This document shows positions 46,722-53,765 of a stretch of 64,000 nt of DNA, piece by piece; positions within the stretch are counted from its first letter, which is position 1, and the number at the start of each line of letters is the position of its first letter. The notes beneath the pieces are model-generated. The model saw only the letters and a list, made by a program, of their open reading frames with translations, did not search any database and had not been told where the DNA came from. The position numbers and the translations under genes are program-made. The DNA is from an uncultured Maribacter sp. (GTDB lineage: Bacteria; Bacteroidota; Bacteroidia; Flavobacteriales; Flavobacteriaceae). The stretch lies in NCBI RefSeq assembly GCF_947500985.1, contig NZ_CANMTX010000001.1, forward strand, positions 1 through 64,000, written 5' to 3'.

Positions 46722-47531
46722 ATGAAAAGATATTTCTACTTCTCAATTGCCTTGGTGTTGGTTTGCTGTAATGATGCTAAGGTTGAAAATAATAAAAATT
46801 CTCAATCTGAAATACCAATTAAAAACAACTTGGGAATGAATGTTTTAGGACTAATAGGAGGAACTTCTTGGCATTCAACGATAGAGTATTACAGGGCTAT
46901 AAATGAAACTGTAAATACGCATTATGGAAATAATACAAATCCGCCTTTATTGGTGTATACCTTGAACCAAGCTGAAGTGCATCGATTTCAAGTGGAGAAT
47001 AAATGGGACTCTATAGCACATATGTTGGTCAATGCCGGTTTAAATCTTAACAAGGCAGGAGCAGAATCTGTTCTTTTTTGTGCCAATACACCACATAAAG
47101 TGTATGATGCCGTTCAAGAAAAATTAGACATTCCTGTTATACATATTGCAGATGCCACTGCTAGTGCCATTCATAAACAAGAGTTGAAAAAAGTACTCTT
47201 TTTGGGAACTAAATATAGTATGAAAGAAAACTTTATAACCAAAAGGATTGAGGATAATGGCATCGATGTTTTAGTTCCACAAGAGCAAGAAGTGATAGAC
47301 GAACTTCATAGAATTATTATTGAAGAACTTACCTATGGTAACATCGTTGAATCTTCAAAAGCATATGTGTTGAAAGTAATACAGAACTCAGTTAAAGAAG
47401 GAGCAGAGGGAGTGGTTTTGGGTTGTACGGAGTTTCCTTTAATGATATTTCAAGATGATTTAGAAACTCCAATATTTGACACTACTAAAATCCATTCTAT
47501 GGCAGGGGTTGACTTTATCTTAAAAAAATAA
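46722..47531 (+). CDS. Aspartate/glutamate racemase family protein with lipoprotein-type signal
   Basis: 269 aa. The C-terminal 231 residues are a complete cofactor-independent racemase: MNVLGLIGGTSWHSTIEYYR, LFCANTPH (Cys120) and LGCTEFPL (Cys235), the two catalytic cysteines. They are preceded by MKRYFYFSIALVLVCC and a polar linker, which looks like a lipoprotein signal with the modified cysteine at 15 or 16. Racemases of this family are normally cytoplasmic, so export would be unusual. If translation instead began at the ATG of codon 39 (46836) a normal cytoplasmic enzyme would result, but the signal-like upstream sequence argues against that. Followed after 2 nt by a carboxylate transporter. 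Confidence 0.88.
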   Translation: MKRYFYFSIALVLVCCNDAKVENNKNSQSEIPIKNNLGMNVLGLIGGTSWHSTIEYYRAINETVNTHYGNNTNPPLLVYTLNQAEVHRFQVENKWDSIAHMLVNAGLNLNKAGAESVLFCANTPHKVYDAVQEKLDIPVIHIADATASAIHKQELKKVLFLGTKYSMKENFITKRIEDNGIDVLVPQEQEVIDELHRIIIEELTYGNIVESSKAYVLKVIQNSVKEGAEGVVLGCTEFPLMIFQDDLETPIFDTTKIHSMAGVDFILKK

Positions 47532-47533
47532 CT

Positions 47534-48985
47534 ATGCATTTTTCAAAACAAAATATAGGTAGGGTTTTAGGACCATTGGTTTTCTTTTACATTCTTTTCT
47601 TTTTCAAGCCAGATGACCTTTCTGAGACTGCTAATGCCGTTTTAGCATCTGTAGCTTGGGTGGCTATTTGGTGGATAACAGAGGCTATTCCTATTTATGT
47701 TACCGCATTGCTACCTTTAATTTTGTTTCCACTAACAGGAGGATTGAGTTTGTCTGAAACCGCTATGTCCTACGGTCATAAATATATCTTTTTATATATG
47801 GGAGGGTTTATTCTTGCCATTGCTATTGAAAAATGGAACTTGCATAGAAGAATAGCATTGACAATTATTAATCTTATAGGTACCAATGTGATCAATATTA
47901 TTCTTGGATTTATGCTTGCAACTGCCTTTTTAAGCATGTGGATTTCCAATACAGCAGCTGCCGTAATTATTTTACCCATTGCAATGGCTATAGTTTATCA
48001 ACTCAACGATAACCCTGAAACAGAGAAAAATGAAAATAAAATTTTTGGAAAAGCATTAATGTTGGCAATTGCATATAGCGCATCTATTGGCGGTATAGCT
48101 ACATTAATTGGCACACCAACAAATTTGGTTTTAGCAGGAGTAGTGCAATCAACCTTTGGTAAAGAGATTACATTTTCAGAATGGTTTGTTTTAGGTTTTC
48201 CTATTGCCATACTGCTGTTGTTTTTATGTTGGTACTACTTAACTAGATTCGCTTTTACATTTAAACAAAAAGAATTTCCGGGTGGTCGTAAAGAAATAGC
48301 TTTAAGACTTAAAGAACTTGGTAAATTAGGCTATGAAGAAAAACTGGTGTTGGTTGTTTTTGCAGCTACGGGTTTTGCATGGATAGCACGTTCGTTTCTA
48401 ATACAACGTTTTATTCCTGCTATGGACGATACCATAATCGCCATCTGTACGGTAATTGTTCTATTCTTAATACCTACGCGTCAAAAAGGCAAAAAATTGA
48501 TGGAATGGGAAGATGCGGTTAAATTACCTTGGGGTATTTTATTATTATTCGGAGGAGGCTTAACATTGGCACTAGGATTTGACAGTAGCGGATTGGCACT
48601 ATGGATTGGAAATAAACTATCTGCCTTACAGGTGTTACCTTTCTTTTTATTATTGTTGATATTGATTACGATAGTGAATTTCTTAACAGAGATAACTTCT
48701 AATATAGCTACAACAGCAATTCTACTGCCTGTTCTAGTGTCATTGGCACCAGTACTAGGAGTTCATCCTTACTATTTAATGATCGCTGCAACATTAGCTG
48801 CATCCTGTGCTTTTATGTTACCTGTGGCTACGCCGCCAAATGCAGTGGTTTTTGGCTCAGGTTATCTTGAAATGCAGGATATGGTCAAAAAAGGTTTCTG
48901 GCTAAATATTATCTCTATTTTAATACTTACAGTAGTAGTTTATATTGTACTTCCGTTGGTTTGGGATTTAAGCACAACTGTTTAA
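47534..48985 (+). CDS. DASS/SLC13 family sodium:carboxylate symporter
   Basis: 483 aa with about 11-12 hydrophobic segments in the inner membrane. Family motifs: WWITEAIPIYVTALLPLILF near 55, the first SNT site MWISNTAAAVIILP near 137, TLIGTPTNLVLAG near 195, the second site TEITSNIATTAILLPV near 390 and MLPVATPPNAVVFGSG near 432. Members import succinate, fumarate, malate, citrate or aspartate with sodium. Translation is probably coupled to the racemase (2-nt gap). In this locus it would bring in an acidic product released in the periplasm, for example aspartate or a dicarboxylate. Confidence 0.93.
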   Translation: MHFSKQNIGRVLGPLVFFYILFFFKPDDLSETANAVLASVAWVAIWWITEAIPIYVTALLPLILFPLTGGLSLSETAMSYGHKYIFLYMGGFILAIAIEKWNLHRRIALTIINLIGTNVINIILGFMLATAFLSMWISNTAAAVIILPIAMAIVYQLNDNPETEKNENKIFGKALMLAIAYSASIGGIATLIGTPTNLVLAGVVQSTFGKEITFSEWFVLGFPIAILLLFLCWYYLTRFAFTFKQKEFPGGRKEIALRLKELGKLGYEEKLVLVVFAATGFAWIARSFLIQRFIPAMDDTIIAICTVIVLFLIPTRQKGKKLMEWEDAVKLPWGILLLFGGGLTLALGFDSSGLALWIGNKLSALQVLPFFLLLLILITIVNFLTEITSNIATTAILLPVLVSLAPVLGVHPYYLMIAATLAASCAFMLPVATPPNAVVFGSGYLEMQDMVKKGFWLNIISILILTVVVYIVLPLVWDLSTTV

Positions 48986-49102
48986 TATTGAATATTTTAG
49001 TCGGTTTGCGAATGGTGACTTAAAATGTAGTTTAAATGTGAACTATGAAATCATTATCGTATTCTTAATTAAACTTTTACTTAAAATAATAACGTCTACA
49101 GA

Positions 49103-49894
49103 ATGAAAATAGCTATAATAGGTTTTGGAAATATTGGTAAGTATCTTGCGAAATGGGTTGTTAATGAGCCTAGTTTTGAATTGAAATATATTATAACTAG
49201 AACACAAATTGATAAAGAGAATACCGATTTTGCAAATCAACCTGTAGTATTTAAAGAAGAAATTACTTCTGATCTAATCAATGATGTAGATATTATTATT
49301 GAATGTGCTACTAAAGAAGTTGTAACGCAACTGTTGAAGTTTGACGAAATAAACCGTATCGGTAAAAAAATTATTATTATCAGTACGGGTGGACTTTATC
49401 AAAACAAAGCAAGATTAGATAAGTTCAAAAAATGTAATTTTATTTTACCGGTAGGAGCAATTGCAGGGCTAGATGCTATAAAAGCTGTAAATGATGAAAT
49501 TACTTCAATTAAGATAAAGACAACAAAGCATCCTAAAAGTTTAGAGGGAGCTCCGTTTTTTGAAACCTCAAAAATCGAATTATCATCGATAAAAACGCCT
49601 CAGACTATTTGGGAAGGTGAAGTAAGTGAAGCCGTAAAACAATTTCCTAAAAATATTAATGTTGCTGCTAGTATCTATTTTGCATCTAAATGTGAAGAAT
49701 TAAAAATTGAAATAGTTGCAGATCCAAACACAACTAGTAATATGCATGAGATAACTTGTGAGGGCGATTTTGGAAAAATCTATACGCGAACGGAGAATAA
49801 ACCGAGTACGGCTAATCCAAAGACAAGTTTTTTAGCTGTTAAGAGTGTAGTTAGTATTCTGAGAAATATGAATTCAAATATTAAAATCAATTAA
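49103..49894 (+). CDS. Aspartate dehydrogenase (DUF108/NadX-like)
   Basis: 263 aa, cytoplasmic. An N-terminal Rossmann fold (AIIGFGNIGKYLAKWVV, residues 3-19; IIIECATKEVV) binds NAD(P). The catalytic half has PVGAIAGLDAIKAVNDEI, FPKNINVAASIYFASK and the signature ENKPSTANPKTSFLAVKS. These enzymes oxidise L-aspartate to iminoaspartate, which gives oxaloacetate and ammonia or feeds NAD synthesis. No quinolinate synthase or nadC gene is adjacent, so a catabolic role at the end of this cluster is more likely. It is separated from the transporter gene by 117 nt. Confidence 0.9.
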   Translation: MKIAIIGFGNIGKYLAKWVVNEPSFELKYIITRTQIDKENTDFANQPVVFKEEITSDLINDVDIIIECATKEVVTQLLKFDEINRIGKKIIIISTGGLYQNKARLDKFKKCNFILPVGAIAGLDAIKAVNDEITSIKIKTTKHPKSLEGAPFFETSKIELSSIKTPQTIWEGEVSEAVKQFPKNINVAASIYFASKCEELKIEIVADPNTTSNMHEITCEGDFGKIYTRTENKPSTANPKTSFLAVKSVVSILRNMNSNIKIN

Positions 49895-50148
49895 TTATTT
49901 CTGTAAAGGTTAATAATTTTAATACTTTTCTAGATAGTTCCTGTCCGTTATTTTTTTAAGTTCATATATCCGGTTAAAAGACCTAAAAAAATGAAGTAAC
50001 TGTAATTTTAGTAAAGGTTGTTACCAAAACTTATAAGTTTCAAATTACTAATTTGGGTTAGCAGCTTAGAAATTAAAGTTAGTTAAGTAGACAAATCGTG
50101 TTCACTTTCGTGTTCAATTGTTCTTTTATGTAAAATTTAAGTATAAAA

Positions 50149-50176
50149 AAACGGTCTAGCTTTCGCTAAACCGTTT
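50149..50176 (-). terminator. Terminator of tRNA-Met
   Basis: AAACGGT...ACCGTTT with an inner AGC/GCT pair; on the minus strand it is followed by TTTTTTTA. It lies 21 nt past the tRNA 3' end. Confidence 0.75.
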
Positions 50177-50196
50177 ATAATGTGCCTTTTAATCTG

Positions 50197-50270
50197 TAGC
50201 GAGAGGGGGGCACGATCCCCCGACCTCCGGGTTATGAATCCGACGCTCTAACCAACTGAGCTACCTCGCC
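50197..50270 (-). tRNA. tRNA-Met (CAT)
   Basis: 74 nt, cloverleaf readable on the minus strand: acceptor GGCGAGG with TCTCGCT (two terminal G-U pairs), D arm GCTC/GAGC, anticodon loop TTCATAA, T stem GGGGG/CCCCC, discriminator A, no encoded CCA. The acceptor pairs at 1-72, so it is not an initiator tRNA; a lysidine-modified Ile2 tRNA cannot be fully excluded. The T-loop reads ATCGTGC instead of the usual TTCRANY, and A31-C39 is a mismatch. Confidence 0.93.
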
Positions 50271-50290
50271 ATATTATTTTTTAACGGCTG

Positions 50291-50321
50291 CAAATATAGT
50301 GGTAATTTATTTGTTCTTCAA
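50291..50321 (-). promoter_or_regulatory. Promoter of tRNA-Met
   Basis: -7 box TATATTTG (50291-50298) and TTG at 50319-50321, spacing 20 nt, on the minus strand. This matches the Bacteroidota consensus TTG-N19-21-TAnnTTTG and predicts a start near 50285. Confidence 0.6.
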
Positions 50322-50402
50322 CAAAAAATTATATAAAAAATAATACCTCACATTTATTTTTTTATCATTTAGAAATATATATATTGCTCGCAATAAAGTA
50401 GC

Positions 50403-50792
50403 ATGAACATGAGCGATAAAATAAAATTTGAAATAGAGTTTGTAATACAGTCTTCACCACAGATGTTATACCAATACCTGGCAACACCTTCTGGACTGTC
50501 AGAATGGTTTGCAGATAATGTGAATTCTAGAGGAGAGAAATTTACATTTATTTGGGACGGAGCTGAAGAAGAAGCTAAGCTGTTAAAAAGAAAATCAGAC
50601 GAGTTTGTACGTTTTGCTTGGGATGAAGCAGAAGATGATAGCTTTTTTGAAATGAAAATAATTGTAGATGAAATAACTAAAGATGTTTCATTGTTTATAA
50701 CTGATTTTGCAGAAGATGATGAAATTGAGGAGTCTAAAATGCTTTGGACGAACCAAGTGTCAGATTTAAAACAGGTATTGGGATCATCCTAA
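50403..50792 (+). CDS. START-like domain protein (SRPBCC/AHSA1-like)
   Basis: 129 aa, cytoplasmic and acidic. The pattern IEFVIQSSPQMLYQYLATPS, GLSEWFADNVN, FTFIWDGAEEEAKLL and FVRFAWDEAEDDSFFEMKI is that of the START-like/SRPBCC fold found as a conserved short protein in Flavobacteriia, next to a class IV aminotransferase gene. A hydrophobic ligand pocket is expected; the ligand is unknown. A second in-frame ATG is at codon 3. Confidence 0.85.
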   Translation: MNMSDKIKFEIEFVIQSSPQMLYQYLATPSGLSEWFADNVNSRGEKFTFIWDGAEEEAKLLKRKSDEFVRFAWDEAEDDSFFEMKIIVDEITKDVSLFITDFAEDDEIEESKMLWTNQVSDLKQVLGSS

Positions 50793-50810
50793 AAATACCC
50801 TTATTTACAG

Positions 50811-50818
50811 TATCTTTG
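50811..50818 (+). promoter_or_regulatory. Candidate -7 box for the aminotransferase gene
   Basis: TATCTTTG, matching TAnnTTTG, 27 nt upstream of the ATG at 50845. It directly abuts the terminator hairpin at 50819-50838. Confidence 0.4.
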
Positions 50819-50838
50819 AGCCTTAATTTTTTAAGGCT
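50819..50838 (+). terminator. Terminator hairpin abutting the next start codon
   Basis: AGCCTTAA and TTAAGGCT (8 bp, loop TTTT) followed by seven T residues that run into the ATG of the aminotransferase. It would terminate the START-domain transcript. Confidence 0.7.
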
Positions 50839-50844
50839 TTTTTT

Positions 50845-51702
50845 ATGTTCAATTTTAATGGTGAACTTCTTGAGGATAATACTTCTTTTTTAAACGAAAA
50901 GAATAGGGGAGTGCAGCTTGGTGATGCCGTTTTTGAAGAGTTACGTGTTTTAAATGGTGATATTATATTTTTAGAAGATCATTATTTACGCTTAATGTCT
51001 TCTATGAGAATTTTAAGAATGGAGATACCTATGAACTTTACTATGGAGTTTATGGAAGAAGAAATTCTAAAAAGTCTATCTGAGAACGATTTAAAAGAAG
51101 CAAAACAAATAAAATTTACGGTTTTCAGAAATAGTCAGACCGATTTTTCTAAATCTGATAATAGTATTTCATATTTCATTACAAGTAACACGTTAACAAA
51201 CCCATTTTTTATTCTTAACGAGGGTGCATACGAAGTAGAGCTTTTTAAAGATTTCTACAAAAATTCTAGTATGTTGTCTAACTTAGATACTAACAATAAA
51301 GTTTTAAATGTCGTAGGAGCGATTTACGCACAAGAAAATGATTATCAAGATTGTTTGTTGCTCAACGAAAGAAAGCAAGTTATAGAGGCTCTAAATGGCA
51401 ATTTGTTTGTAGTAAAAGGTAATCAGATTAAAACAGCACCTGTAACAGATGGTTGCATTAATAGTATTCTAAGAAAGAAACTTATTGATATTGTTTCAAA
51501 AGTAAATGATTTCGAATTTTCTGAGGATAGTATATCGCCTTTTGAGCTTCAAAAAGCAGATGAATTATTCATTGTTAATAATATTGAAGGTATTATCTCT
51601 ATAACGAAGTATAGAAAGAAAGATTTTGTAAATACGACTGCAAAAAACTTAATAGGTAAATTGAATGCTGCGGCTAGAATGTCTTTAACCGCTAGTGTTT
51701 AG
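50845..51702 (+). CDS. Class IV PLP-dependent aminotransferase (aminodeoxychorismate lyase/BCAT type)
   Basis: 285 aa. Fold-type IV features: GVQLGDAVFEELRVLNG near 28, EDHYLRLMSSMRILRM near 50, Lys in SNLDTNNKVLN near 152 as the likely PLP-binding lysine, LLLNERKQVIEALNGNLFVV near 172 and APVTDGCINSILRKKL near 200. This group includes PabC, D-amino acid transaminases and branched-chain aminotransferases; PabC-like is the usual annotation in flavobacteria, but substrate cannot be assigned from motifs alone. The 3' end overlaps the convergent YqgE gene by 4 nt. Confidence 0.85.
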   Translation: MFNFNGELLEDNTSFLNEKNRGVQLGDAVFEELRVLNGDIIFLEDHYLRLMSSMRILRMEIPMNFTMEFMEEEILKSLSENDLKEAKQIKFTVFRNSQTDFSKSDNSISYFITSNTLTNPFFILNEGAYEVELFKDFYKNSSMLSNLDTNNKVLNVVGAIYAQENDYQDCLLLNERKQVIEALNGNLFVVKGNQIKTAPVTDGCINSILRKKLIDIVSKVNDFEFSEDSISPFELQKADELFIVNNIEGIISITKYRKKDFVNTTAKNLIGKLNAAARMSLTASV

Positions 51703-52259
51703 TTGAGACTCGGGTTTTCTGGAGCATTTGACCAAAGTAGATAGTCACCACCTAATTGAATCATATTTTCTTTCCAAATTGCTTTTGCGGCTTTTTGAAT
51801 AATTCTACTTTCATGTTCGTTTTCAACAACAATCCATGATTTTGAAGTCAGTTCTTCATCTAGTTGCAAAGAAGACCAGCCAGAATAGCCAAGAAAAAAT
51901 CGAATATCATCTTCAGAAATAATTTCTTTATTGATGAGTTCCACGGTAGTTTCAAAATCACCACCCCAGTAAATACCATCAGAAATCTCTACACTGTTAT
52001 CTATTAAGTGTGGTACTTTATGAATAAAGTAAAGATTGTCTTGTTCTACAGGGCCACCGTTATATACTTGAAAAGGTATTTCAATTTCGGTAACCAAATC
52101 ATTTATTAGATACTCTAATGGCTTATTCAAAATAAAACCAACAGAGCCTTCATTGCTATGTTCTGCCAAAAGCACAACAGATCTATTGAAAGAAACATCT
52201 CCTGTTAAAGAAGGTTCTGCAATTAGTAATTTTCCTTTGGTTGGCTTTAATACGATCAT
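51699..52259 (-). CDS. YqgE/AlgH family protein
   Basis: 186 aa. The conserved pattern is complete: KGKLLIAEPSLTGDVSFNRS near the N-terminus, VGFILNKPLEYLINDLV near 42, YNGGPVEQDNLYFIHKV near 66, GIYWGGDFETTVELI near 95 and FFLGYSGWSSLQLDEEL near 122. It is a widespread cytoplasmic protein of unknown biochemical function (UPF0301). It follows the HU gene on the minus strand, behind a terminator. Confidence 0.93.
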   Translation of the reverse strand: MIVLKPTKGKLLIAEPSLTGDVSFNRSVVLLAEHSNEGSVGFILNKPLEYLINDLVTEIEIPFQVYNGGPVEQDNLYFIHKVPHLIDNSVEISDGIYWGGDFETTVELINKEIISEDDIRFFLGYSGWSSLQLDEELTSKSWIVVENEHESRIIQKAAKAIWKENMIQLGGDYLLWSNAPENPSLN

Positions 52260-52325
52260 TAATTTGCGATGATTATATACCTAATGTAAGACAAATCCGT
52301 CTAAATGCAAAAACATAGAAATAAA

Positions 52326-52349
52326 AAAAGCGCCAATAAAGGCGCTTTT
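52326..52349 (-). terminator. Terminator of the HU gene
   Basis: AAAAGCGCC and GGCGCTTTT (9-bp stem, loop AATAAA) with A/T runs on both sides, 22 nt beyond the HU stop. Confidence 0.78.
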
Positions 52350-52370
52350 AATAAATTTATCAGTGTAAAA

Positions 52371-52643
52371 CTAGTTTACAGCTTTGCCTAAATCAGCACC
52401 TGCTTTAAACTTAACTACATTTTTAGCAGCGATTTGGATAGTTTTTCCAGTTGATGGATTTCTACCTTCTCTTGCATTTCTTTTAGATACGGACCAAGAA
52501 CCGAAACCTACTAAAGAAATTCTATCTCCTTTTTTAAGAGAATTTTCAACATTTCCCAAGAAAGATTCCAATGACTTTTTAGCCGCAGCTTTTGTGATGC
52601 CAGCGTCTGCTGCCATTGCATCGATCAATTCTGTTTTGTTCAT
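52371..52643 (-). CDS. hup: HU-family DNA-binding protein
   Basis: 90 aa from the ATG at 52643; an in-frame upstream ATG would add 27 residues unlike the family, so the short form is chosen. The HU signature is intact: MNKTELIDAMAADAGITKAA, KKGDRISLVGFGSWSVSKR and GRNPSTGKTIQIAAK followed by VVKFKAGADL. It is a dimeric nucleoid protein bending DNA with its beta arms. A well-matched promoter lies upstream (52686-52715) and a terminator downstream, so it is probably monocistronic. Confidence 0.95.
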   Translation of the reverse strand: MNKTELIDAMAADAGITKAAAKKSLESFLGNVENSLKKGDRISLVGFGSWSVSKRNAREGRNPSTGKTIQIAAKNVVKFKAGADLGKAVN

Positions 52644-52685
52644 AATGTGATAATTAATTGTGATTAAATAATTTATACCTATTAA

Positions 52686-52715
52686 CAAATTTATATGGAT
52701 TTCTGAGCAACACAA
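52686..52715 (-). promoter_or_regulatory. Promoter of the HU gene
   Basis: -7 box TAAATTTG (52686-52693) and TTG at 52713-52715 with 19-nt spacing on the minus strand, an almost ideal Bacteroidota promoter. Predicted leader of about 37 nt. Confidence 0.6.
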
Positions 52716-52739
52716 GTAAAACAAGGGGAAATCCCCTAT

Positions 52740-52770
52740 TTTGTTGATAACTCAGCGAGTTTGTTGATAA
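52740..52770. repeat. Paired 11-bp direct repeat TTTGTTGATAA
   Basis: Two copies at 52740-52750 and 52760-52770, upstream of the HU promoter. On the minus strand each reads TTATCAACAAA, one base away from a DnaA box core (TTATCCACA). May be a regulatory site; no further support. Confidence 0.35.
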
Positions 52771-52816
52771 AGTAGGTTTTTTTTTACGTTTCTCGCAGCC
52801 CAATAACGACGGGGGT

Positions 52817-53764
52817 TCACCCCATTTTTGCATTTTTTTCTAAATTAAGGCCGTTTAAGAGATCTCTTACGAGCATTCTTTTCTTGCCTTGAAGTTGTAT
52901 TTCATCGAGATTTAAGTAACCACCGTGTATGGCAACTTTCATCTCTTTTTTAGTAAAAATCAGAGTTCCGGTTGTTAGTTCATGTTCTTTGACTTCTATA
53001 TGTGTCTTGTATATCTTTGTAATTATAGTTTGGTCTCCGTTTGTCAAAGTTGTCCATGCTGCTGGGTACGGACTCAATCCTCTTATAAAGTTGTATATAT
53101 CTTCTTTAGACTTGCTCCAATCTATTTCACATGTTTCTTTAAATAGTTTGTGCGCATCTTTTAAATCGTCTGAATTTGTCTGTTTTGTAGTTTCAAAATT
53201 TCCTTTTTGAATTCGTGCAACGGTTTTTACCACAGTTTCGGCTCCTAAGTGCATTAGTCTGTCATGTAGGTCTTCGGCATCATCAGTTTTTTTAATGCTA
53301 GTTTCGGTTTGCATTATAATAGCACCTGTATCTATCTTTTCGTCAATAAAGAATGTAGTAACTCCGGTTTTTGTCTCACCATTTATAATAGCCCAATTAA
53401 TAGGTGCTGCTCCACGGTACTGAGGTAGAAGAGAAGCATGTAGATTAAACGTCCCATATTCTGGCATATCCCAAACAAGCTTTGGTAGCATTCTAAAGGC
53501 TACTACTATTTGTAAATTGGCATTTAATGATTTTAGGGTGCTTAAAAAACCGATATCTTTTAAGTTGGTCGGTTGTAATACAGTAAGCTCATTTTCAACA
53601 GCGTATTTTTTAACTGCTGATTCATTTAGTTTTCTGCCTCTACCAGCTGGTCTGTCTGGTGCCGTAATTACACCCACTATATTATATTCCTTTTTTACAA
53701 GCATATCTAAAATGCCTACAGCAAAATCAGGAGTACCCATAAATACAATTCTCAATGCTTCCAT
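52817..53764 (-). CDS. fmt: Methionyl-tRNA formyltransferase
   Basis: 315 aa. Formyl-transferase domain: RIVFMGTPDFAVGILDML at the N-terminus, the active-site region GTFNLHASLLPQYRGAAPIN (Asn107, His109) and FIDEKIDTGAII with the catalytic aspartate near 145. The C-terminal OB-fold domain (about 210-310) contains LSPYPAAWTTL. The enzyme formylates initiator Met-tRNA using 10-formyl-tetrahydrofolate. It begins 1 nt after the RecQ stop, so the two genes are probably co-transcribed. Confidence 0.96.
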   Translation of the reverse strand: MEALRIVFMGTPDFAVGILDMLVKKEYNIVGVITAPDRPAGRGRKLNESAVKKYAVENELTVLQPTNLKDIGFLSTLKSLNANLQIVVAFRMLPKLVWDMPEYGTFNLHASLLPQYRGAAPINWAIINGETKTGVTTFFIDEKIDTGAIIMQTETSIKKTDDAEDLHDRLMHLGAETVVKTVARIQKGNFETTKQTNSDDLKDAHKLFKETCEIDWSKSKEDIYNFIRGLSPYPAAWTTLTNGDQTIITKIYKTHIEVKEHELTTGTLIFTKKEMKVAIHGGYLNLDEIQLQGKKRMLVRDLLNGLNLEKNAKMG

Positions 53765-53765
53765 A

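Noticed and set aside
30604-49894. Conventional polysaccharide utilisation locus
   Set aside because: SusCD, sigma and FecR are present but no glycoside hydrolase, polysaccharide lyase, sulfatase or carbohydrate kinase; the enzymes are amide- and amino-acid-directed.
49103-49894. Aspartate dehydrogenase as part of NAD biosynthesis
   Set aside because: No nadA or nadC beside it; the neighbours are a carboxylate transporter and a racemase, so catabolism is the better reading, although not proven.
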